64,000 bases of DNA from the NCBI RefSeq assembly GCF_019599505.1, contig NZ_RKLT01000004.1:124001-188000 (forward strand), in the 5' to 3' direction. The notes under the pieces are model-generated. The model had not been told where the DNA came from and searched no databases. It worked only from the letters and a program-made list of their open reading frames with translations. Shown in pieces: positions 58,932-64,000 of the stretch (positions are counted from its first letter, which is position 1; each line of letters begins with the position of its first letter). This DNA is from Haloarcula nitratireducens. Lineage in GTDB: Archaea; Halobacteriota; Halobacteria; Halobacteriales; Haloarculaceae. Made by a program: the position numbers and the translations under genes.

Positions 58932-60059
58932 ATGAGCGACGACCCCGAGGAGGGGATGCTCGGCTGGGACGAGTCGGTGTTCCGGGACGAGCACGTCTTC
59001 GAGATCGACTGGCTCCCGGAGACGTTCAAACACCGGGAGACGCAGATGGAGACGCTGAAGTACTCGCTCCGGCCGGCGGTTCGGGGCTCGCGGCCGCTGA
59101 ACGTCATCGCGCGCGGACCGCCGGGCACCGGCAAGACGACGGCCTCGCAGATCCTCTTCGACGAGCTGACCGCCCAGACGGACGTGCAGGCGGTGCGGGT
59201 CAACTGCCAGGTGGACTCGACGCGCTACGCCGTCTTCTCGCGGCTGTTCGCCGAGATATTCGAATACGAACCGCCCTCCTCGGGGATCTCCTTCAAGAAG
59301 CTCTTCTCGCAGATCACCGACAAACTCGTCGAGGAAGACGAGGTGCTGGTGGTGGCGCTCGACGACGTGAACTACCTCTTCTACGAGAGCGAGGCCAGCG
59401 ACACGCTCTACTCGCTGTTGCGCGCCCACGAGGCCCACTCGGGCGCGAAGATCGGCGTCATCTGCATCTCCTCGGACCTCGAACTCGACGTCATCGAGGC
59501 GCTGGATACCCGCGTCCAATCGGTGTTCCGGCCCGAGGAGGTGTACTTCAATCAGTACGGCCAGTCCGAGATCGTCGACATCCTCGAAGAGCGAGTCGAG
59601 CGCGGGTTCAACGAAGGCGTGGTCGGTCCCGAAGTGCTCGACCGCGTCGCCGAGTTCACCGAGGAGCAGGGCGGCGACCTGCGGGTGGGGATCGACCTCC
59701 TGCGGCGGGCCGGGATGAACGCCGAGATGCGCGCCTCGCGGTCGGTCGAACTCGAAGACGTGGAGTCGGCCTACGATAAGTCCAAATACGTCCACCTCTC
59801 GCGTCGTCTGCGGGAACTCTCCGACTCGGAGGCGGCGCTCGCGGAGGTCATCGCCGCGCACGACGGCCAGCGCGCCGGCGACATCTACGACGCGTTCAAC
59901 GACGCGACCGGGCTTGGTTACACCCGCTACTCCGAGATCATCAACAAGCTCGACCAGCTGGACATCATCGACGCCGACTACACCGAGGTCGAAGGCAGAG
60001 GTCGCTCGCGACGACTGACGCTCAACTACGACGCCGACGCGGTGTTAGAGCGACTGTAG
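58932..60059 (+). CDS. orc: Orc1/Cdc6 family replication initiation protein
   Basis: 375 residues from ATG at 58932. AAA+ motifs are RGPPGTGKTTAS (about 57-68), Walker B VVALDDVNYL (about 139-148) and sensor-1-like GVICISSDLEL. The arginine-containing VFRPEEVYFNQYGQSEIVDILEERV is the family's box VII region. A winged-helix domain follows (about 295-375, GDIYDAFNDATGLGYTRYSEIINKLDQLDIIDADY). Haloarchaea carry many Orc paralogues, each tied to its own origin. No row of ORB sites is visible next to this one, so it may be an origin-less paralogue. Confidence 0.92.
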   Translation: MSDDPEEGMLGWDESVFRDEHVFEIDWLPETFKHRETQMETLKYSLRPAVRGSRPLNVIARGPPGTGKTTASQILFDELTAQTDVQAVRVNCQVDSTRYAVFSRLFAEIFEYEPPSSGISFKKLFSQITDKLVEEDEVLVVALDDVNYLFYESEASDTLYSLLRAHEAHSGAKIGVICISSDLELDVIEALDTRVQSVFRPEEVYFNQYGQSEIVDILEERVERGFNEGVVGPEVLDRVAEFTEEQGGDLRVGIDLLRRAGMNAEMRASRSVELEDVESAYDKSKYVHLSRRLRELSDSEAALAEVIAAHDGQRAGDIYDAFNDATGLGYTRYSEIINKLDQLDIIDADYTEVEGRGRSRRLTLNYDADAVLERL

Positions 60060-60845
60060 TCACCCCATCTTCTCGAAGGTCGTCTCGGCCCACTGAACGG
60101 CGTAGTCGGCCCCGTGCTCCCGGTAGGCGTCGGTGTCGAGCGCGGCGAACGGCGCGGGGAGGGAGAGGCCGTGTTTGACCGCGCTACAGGCCAGTTCAGC
60201 CGCCGCGGCGAAGTTCGTCTGCCCGCGGGCGACTTCGCCCGCGAGGTCCGAGAGGCGGGGTTCGAGGCGTTCGCCGGCGTCGGCCCACGCGTCGTAGAGG
60301 CCGGGGTACTCGTCGGCCCACGTCTCGAAGGCCGCACGAGTCTGGATACCGAGATACGCGTCGTACAGCGCCGCGGCGAGCTGGTAGGTGTCCGCGGGAC
60401 CGAGCCGGTCGCCGACGACGCGGGCGAACTCGGGATAGCGCTCGCCGAAGAAGCCCAGGAAGTGTTCCGGTTCGTCGAGACTCACTTCGACCAGTGCCTC
60501 GGCTATCAGGAACTCGACGAACGGCGTCGGCGAGGTCTCCAGTCGCGGCTTGACGAACACGCAGGGCGGCTCGGTCTGGTGCGTCCACGCGACGCCGCCG
60601 TCGCCGGGCATCCCGACGGTGAGGTCGCTCCCGGCGAAGCGGTGCAGTTCATCGGGCGCGTCGTCGGGGAGCCACGACGGCTCGTAGGCGAGGGGGTCCA
60701 CGGCGTCGGTGACCAACAGCAGTTGCTCCGCGACCGCCGAGTCCAGCGTCTCGAAGTCGCGCTCGCAGTTCAATACGAGCGCGTCGGGGGCGTACGCCGA
60801 CCGGACCGCGGCCGGTTCCCCGGAGAGCGAGCGCTCCGTGAACAT
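60060..60845 (-). CDS. Conserved haloarchaeal protein of unknown function
   Basis: 261 residues, acidic, mostly alpha-helical, with no membrane segment or catalytic motif that I recognise. Regions such as WLPDDAPDELHRFAGSDLTVGMPGDGGVAWTHQT (about 58-91) and PTPFVEFLIAEALVEVSLDEPEHFLGFFGERYPEF look conserved and globular. It ends against the orc stop codon (tail to tail) and starts directly after the 31-residue gene upstream, with no spacer. Confidence 0.65.
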   Translation of the reverse strand: MFTERSLSGEPAAVRSAYAPDALVLNCERDFETLDSAVAEQLLLVTDAVDPLAYEPSWLPDDAPDELHRFAGSDLTVGMPGDGGVAWTHQTEPPCVFVKPRLETSPTPFVEFLIAEALVEVSLDEPEHFLGFFGERYPEFARVVGDRLGPADTYQLAAALYDAYLGIQTRAAFETWADEYPGLYDAWADAGERLEPRLSDLAGEVARGQTNFAAAAELACSAVKHGLSLPAPFAALDTDAYREHGADYAVQWAETTFEKMG

Positions 60846-60941
60846 CTACGCCGTGAACACGATGAGGTTGGCGATGATGCCGACCGAGAGGATAGTCGAT
60901 ACAGCGAGCGTTCCGAGGACGATCTTCGTTGCCGTGCTCAT
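60846..60941 (-). CDS. 31-residue single-helix membrane peptide
   Basis: ATG at 60941 to TAG at 60846, reading MSTATKIVLGTLAVSTILSV then GIIANLIVFTA. It is one long hydrophobic helix with a lysine near the start. A TATA box (cttaatgcg) lies 23-31 bases upstream, and the following gene starts immediately at its stop. Promoter placement and coupling make it credible despite its size. Possibly a small membrane regulator. Confidence 0.5.
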   Translation of the reverse strand: MSTATKIVLGTLAVSTILSVGIIANLIVFTA

Positions 60942-60963
60942 GTGAGTCCGTATCGCAGGCCCC

Positions 60964-60972
60964 GCATTAAGT
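60964..60972 (-). promoter_or_regulatory. TATA element of the 31-residue gene and the gene after it
   Basis: cttaatgcg on the minus strand, 23-31 bases upstream of the ATG at 60941. Confidence 0.45.
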
Positions 60973-61010
60973 GTTGAGAAACGACTACCGCTTGCCGGAC
61001 GCCGTCCCCG

Positions 61011-62477
61011 TCAGTCGTCGGCCACGCCGACGGTGGAGCGACGGGCCACGTCGCGCCACTTACCGGTCCAGAAGCGACCGGTGTTGACCGCCGCCTTCAC
61101 GTAGTAGCTGCCGACGAGGGCGACGAAGATAGCCGGGAGACCGAGTCCCAGTCCGGGCGCGACGCTGACGCCGACGAACGGAAGCGTCACCGCGAACGTC
61201 GTCGGGAGCGCGACCGCCGCGACGGGGAGGCGAAAGCAGTAGTCGCCGAGGACCGAACCGTAGAGCGGCCAGCGGGTGTCGCCGGCGCCGCGCAGGCTCC
61301 CGCGCATCGTCCGCGAGACGGAGAACCCGGCGACGCCCAGTCCGAAGACGCGGACGAACCGGGTCGCGAGGCCGGGATACTCGGTGCCGAAGAGCGAGAC
61401 GACGGGCCGGGCGAAGACGACCAGTACGGCGGCGACGGTGAGTTGCACCGCAAGCGCCACGCGCAGTGTCTGCCAGCCGTAGTCCGCCGCCGATGACTCG
61501 TCGCCGGCCCCGAGGTGTTGGCCGACGAGCGTCGAGGCGGCGGTGGAGTACCCCCACGCGGGCATCAGCGCCAGCAGCATCACCCGCCGGCCGATGGCGT
61601 AGGCCGCGAGCGTCGGCGTCCCGAGGACGCCGAGAACGAACAGGAACGGGAAGCGCGCGAACGTCTGGAGAAGGCGCATTCCGGCCAACGGCAGCGCCAC
61701 GCGGACGATCTCGGCTACGAGCGCGCGGTCGAACTGCGGCCCGGCGAACGACAGCTGGACGGCGTACCGCCCGGAGACCAGCAGCGCGAGGAAGATGGCG
61801 GCCGCGAGCGTGTTCGCGATCGCCGTCCCCCACGCCGCCCCGGCGATGCCCAGTTCGGGGAACGGCCCCGGACCGAAGATGAGGAGCGCGTTGAGCGCGA
61901 CGTTGGTCGGCAGCGTCAGCAGGCGGACGTACATCGGCGTCCGCGTGTCCGCGCTGCCGGCGAGCGACCGCGAGGCGATCATGCTCCAGAAACGCGGGGC
62001 CAGCGACAGCATGACGATACTGAGGTACGTCGCGCCGTAGTCGATGGTCGTCGCGTCGTTCGTGAGGACGTCGACGAGAACGCCGGGGTACAGCCACGAG
62101 ACGGCGGTCAGTGGAGCCGACAACAGGAGCGCCAACCACAGCGACTGCTTGACGGCGAGGTTCGCCCGGGCCGGCTGGTCGCCCCCCTGTAACCGGGAGA
62201 CGACGCTGATAGTCCCCGAGGAGACCGCCAGCGAGAGTCCGAAACCGACGAAGTAGTACTGAAAACCGAGTTCCAGTCCCGCGATGGCGGCGTCGCCGAG
62301 CGCGATACCGACCATCAGGAAGTCCGCGAGTCTGAGGAGGATGCGCAGGCCGCCGGTGACCATCACCGGCGCGGCCAGGTCCGTCGCCTCGGTCGCCTTC
62401 TGCCGGTCGACCAGACCCAGGCGTGCCAGCACCGCCGGGACGCCCTTCACGAACCGCTGGAGGAGGCGGCGGACCAT
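61011..62477 (-). CDS. MATE family exporter, third copy
   Basis: 488 residues and about twelve helices. The first half has LVDRQKATEATDLAAPVMVTGGLRILLRLADFLMVGIALGD (about 22-62), and the repeat in the second half is VRVALPLAGMRLLQTFARFPF. SRSLAGSADTRTPMYVRL is the loop equivalent of the RGWGDTKTPMYL block in the tandem MATE pair at 38-41 kb. It is more diverged from those two than they are from each other. Substrate unknown, no regulator gene adjacent. Confidence 0.85.
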   Translation of the reverse strand: MVRRLLQRFVKGVPAVLARLGLVDRQKATEATDLAAPVMVTGGLRILLRLADFLMVGIALGDAAIAGLELGFQYYFVGFGLSLAVSSGTISVVSRLQGGDQPARANLAVKQSLWLALLLSAPLTAVSWLYPGVLVDVLTNDATTIDYGATYLSIVMLSLAPRFWSMIASRSLAGSADTRTPMYVRLLTLPTNVALNALLIFGPGPFPELGIAGAAWGTAIANTLAAAIFLALLVSGRYAVQLSFAGPQFDRALVAEIVRVALPLAGMRLLQTFARFPFLFVLGVLGTPTLAAYAIGRRVMLLALMPAWGYSTAASTLVGQHLGAGDESSAADYGWQTLRVALAVQLTVAAVLVVFARPVVSLFGTEYPGLATRFVRVFGLGVAGFSVSRTMRGSLRGAGDTRWPLYGSVLGDYCFRLPVAAVALPTTFAVTLPFVGVSVAPGLGLGLPAIFVALVGSYYVKAAVNTGRFWTGKWRDVARRSTVGVADD

Positions 62478-62541
62478 CTACGAGGTCCTGACGGGGAAGC
62501 GCGCTCTCGGAGCCAGGGCGGCAGCGCCGTGCATGACGGCG

Positions 62542-62787
62542 CTAGGGAATCAACTGCTCGCCGTCGTCGTCGTAGACCGCGATGGCCTCCACCGGACACG
62601 CGCGAGCCGCGAACTTCGCGTCGAACTCGGCGTCTTCGGGAACCTCGCGCACGAACAGGTCCTCGTCGCGTTCCTCGCTATCCGCGAGCACCGCCTTGCC
62701 GGCGTCCTCGTCCTTCTCGAAGGCGTCCCACTCCGCGACGCACTGGAACATCCCGATGCAGGTGTCGCGGTCGTACTCGATGTGCAT
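62542..62787 (-). CDS. Ferredoxin, probable [3Fe-4S] type
   Basis: 81 residues with only three cysteines: C10 and C16 in TCIGMFQC and C64 in ARACPVEAI. The pattern C-x2-M-x2-C ... C-P is that of ferredoxins with one [3Fe-4S] cluster, where the second ligand of a 4Fe site is replaced (here by methionine 13). The protein is very acidic. It is a likely electron carrier, possibly for a cytochrome P450 or oxidoreductase encoded elsewhere. Confidence 0.88.
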   Translation of the reverse strand: MHIEYDRDTCIGMFQCVAEWDAFEKDEDAGKAVLADSEERDEDLFVREVPEDAEFDAKFAARACPVEAIAVYDDDGEQLIP

Positions 62788-62863
62788 ACGGTCGGGTTAG
62801 CCCGTGACGGCCAAAGGCGTTCCCCTCGGTCACTCGGCGGACGGCGAGCGAAGACGGAGACAA

Positions 62864-62873
62864 CAGTTTAAAT
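62864..62873 (+). promoter_or_regulatory. TATA element of hel308
   Basis: cagtttaaat lies 26-35 bases before the ATG at 62899. Confidence 0.55.
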
Positions 62874-62898
62874 CGGAGCGGCCCCCAACGGAGGGACA

Positions 62899-64000
62899 AT
62901 GGACGTTGCGGACCTGCCGGGTGTCCCCGAGTGGCTCCCGGACCATCTACGCGAGGACGGCATCGAGGAACTGTACCCGCCACAGGGCGAGGCCGTCGAA
63001 GCGGGCGTCACCGAGGGCCAGAACCTCGTCGCCGCCATCCCCACCGCCAGTGGCAAGACCCTCGTCGCCGAGTTGGCGATGCTCTCGTCGGTCGCGCGGG
63101 GCGGCAAGGCGCTCTACATCGTGCCGCTTCGCGCCCTCGCCAGCGAGAAGCAAGCCGAGTTCGAGCAGTTCGAGCAGTACGGCCTGGACGTGGGCGTCTC
63201 GACGGGCAACTACGAGTCCGAGGGCGGCTGGCTGGCCGACAAAGATATCGTCGTCGCCACCAGCGAGAAGGTCGACTCGCTCGTGCGCAACGACGCGCCG
63301 TGGATCGAGGAGCTGACCTGCGTCGTCAGCGACGAGGTCCACCTCGTCGACGACGGCCAGCGCGGCCCCACGCTCGAAGTGACGCTGGCGAAACTCCGCC
63401 GGCTCAACCCCGACTTACAGACGGTGGCGCTCTCGGCGACCATCGGTAACGCCGACGAACTGGCAGGATGGCTGGACGCCGAACTCGTCGACTCCGATTG
63501 GCGACCCATCGAGTTACAGAAGGGCGTCCACTACGGGCAGGCGCTCCACTTAGAGGACGGCCAGCAGAAGCGACTGGCGGTCCAGAACAACGAGAAGGCG
63601 ACCGCCGCCGTCGTCCGCGACACGCTGCAGGACGACTACGACGACGAGGGGAACCTCAAAGAGGAGGGCGGGTCTTCGCTCGTGTTCGTCAACTCCCGGC
63701 GCAACGCCGAGGCCGCCGCCGGGCGACTGGCGAACACCGTGCGCCCGCATCTCACCGACGAGGAACGGACGCAGCTCGCCGACGTGGCCGCCGAGATCCG
63801 CGACGTGAGCGACACCGAGACGAGCGACGACCTCGCCGACGCCGTCGCCGACGGCGCGGCGTTCCACCACGCGGGCCTCGCTCGGGGCCACCGCGAACTC
63901 GTCGAGGACGCCTTCCGCGACCGACTCGTCAAGGTGGTCTGTGCGACGCCGACGCTCGCCGCCGGCGTCAACACCCCCTCGCGGCGCGTCGTCGTCCGGG
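62899..64000 (+). CDS. hel308: ATP-dependent DNA helicase Hel308 (N-terminal part, cut by window edge)
   Basis: 367 codons are present and the gene runs off the window. Superfamily 2 motifs are in order: Q motif [13 protein letters not shown] (about 26-38), Walker [11 protein letters not shown] (about 45-54), Ia PLRALASEK (about 75-83), Walker B as DEVH (about 144-147), [11 protein letters not shown] (about 177-184) and the start of the second RecA domain ([19 protein letters not shown], about 257-275; [32 protein letters not shown]). Hel308 unwinds lagging-strand forks with 3'-5' polarity. The winged-helix, ratchet and HhH domains should follow beyond 64000. Confidence 0.93.
   Translation, partial: MDVADLPGVPEWLPDHLREDGIEELYPPQGEAVEAGVTEGQNLVAAIPTASGKTLVAELAMLSSVARGGKALYIVPLRALASEKQAEFEQFEQYGLDVGVSTGNYESEGGWLADKDIVVATSEKVDSLVRNDAPWIEELTCVVSDEVHLVDDGQRGPTLEVTLAKLRRLNPDLQTVALSATIGNADELAGWLDAELVDSDWRPIELQKGVHYGQALHLEDGQQKRLAVQNNEKATAAVVRDTLQDDYDDEGNLKEEGGSSLVFVNSRRNAEAAAGRLANTVRPHLTDEERTQLADVAAEIRDVSDTETSDDLADAVADGAAFHHAGLARGHRELVEDAFRDRLVKVVCATPTLAAGVNTPSRRVVVR

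Noticed and set aside
1..64000. CRISPR arrays, insertion sequences, proviruses and rRNA operons
   Set aside because: No regularly spaced repeats, transposase or integrase motifs, structural virus genes or rRNA sequence were recognised by reading.

Overview
The window is chromosomal DNA of a halophilic archaeon (class Halobacteria). Four observations support this. The GC content is very high, the predicted proteins are strongly acidic, and most promoters are a TATA-like element 24-35 bases upstream of a start codon with almost no leader. The core genes are archaeal: TBP, eIF2-gamma, RpoE'/Spt4, PCNA, PriL, Hjc, Orc1/Cdc6, Hel308 and a twin-domain TatC. Secreted proteins carry Tat-type or lipobox signals, and one has a PGF-CTERM-like tail. 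I cannot fix the genus from the sequence. About 70 protein genes and one tRNA are supported; most of the window is ordinary housekeeping DNA.

Layout. 1-9.2 kb: the start of an aspartoacylase-family gene (cut by the edge), two potassium-related RCK/PhoU proteins, citrate synthase, threonine ammonia-lyase with RidA, tRNA-Ser(GGA), a threonine-synthase-like enzyme and two small paralogues. 9.2-14.1 kb: a thiolase with a stray copy of its own 3' end downstream, a flavin/pyridoxamine-oxidase-like protein, a His-tailed AAA ATPase and an MBL-fold hydrolase. 14.1-19 kb: an AT-rich spacer, then a tight four-gene operon of sulfotransferase, guanidino-group-modifying enzyme, APS kinase fused to a nucleotidyltransferase, and argininosuccinate synthase. 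This is the most unusual locus in the window. 19-23.5 kb: small membrane proteins, a DUF5787-like protein, an amino-acid permease with a TrkA-like protein, and a lone receiver-domain protein. 23.7-26.6 kb: the conserved information-processing operon eif2g-PIN-rpoE1-spt4-dephospho-CoA kinase. 26.6-37.1 kb: a tRNA m2G10 methyltransferase, TBP, an MFS transporter, gamma-glutamyltransferase, HisG, an adenosine/SAH deaminase and adenosylhomocysteinase. 37-43 kb: a lipoprotein, two tandem MATE exporters with a strong palindromic operator, PriL and a SWIM zinc-finger protein. 43-50 kb: Hjc, a palindrome-rich spacer, a membrane protein, an alpha/beta hydrolase, PCNA, a sortase-type exported protein, RlmE, a secreted dienelactone hydrolase, and a queuosine-precursor transporter with an RHH protein. 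50-64 kb: the divergent TatC pair, a histidine phosphatase, LarE, a MutS-like ATPase, Orc1/Cdc6, a third MATE protein, a three-cysteine ferredoxin and the start of Hel308.

The genes group by function into replication and repair (priL, hjc, pcn, mutS-like, orc, hel308), transcription and translation (tbp, rpoE1, spt4, eif2g, rlmE, Trm-G10, tRNA-Ser), Tat export with its likely cargo, and potassium or amino-acid homeostasis. I saw no insertion sequence, transposase, CRISPR array or provirus. The non-genic DNA holds several repeat signals: hairpins with a shared loop word downstream of genes, a 29-bp repeat that begins in the stop codon of two unrelated genes, a duplicated tRNA 3' end, and a duplicated thiolase 3' end.
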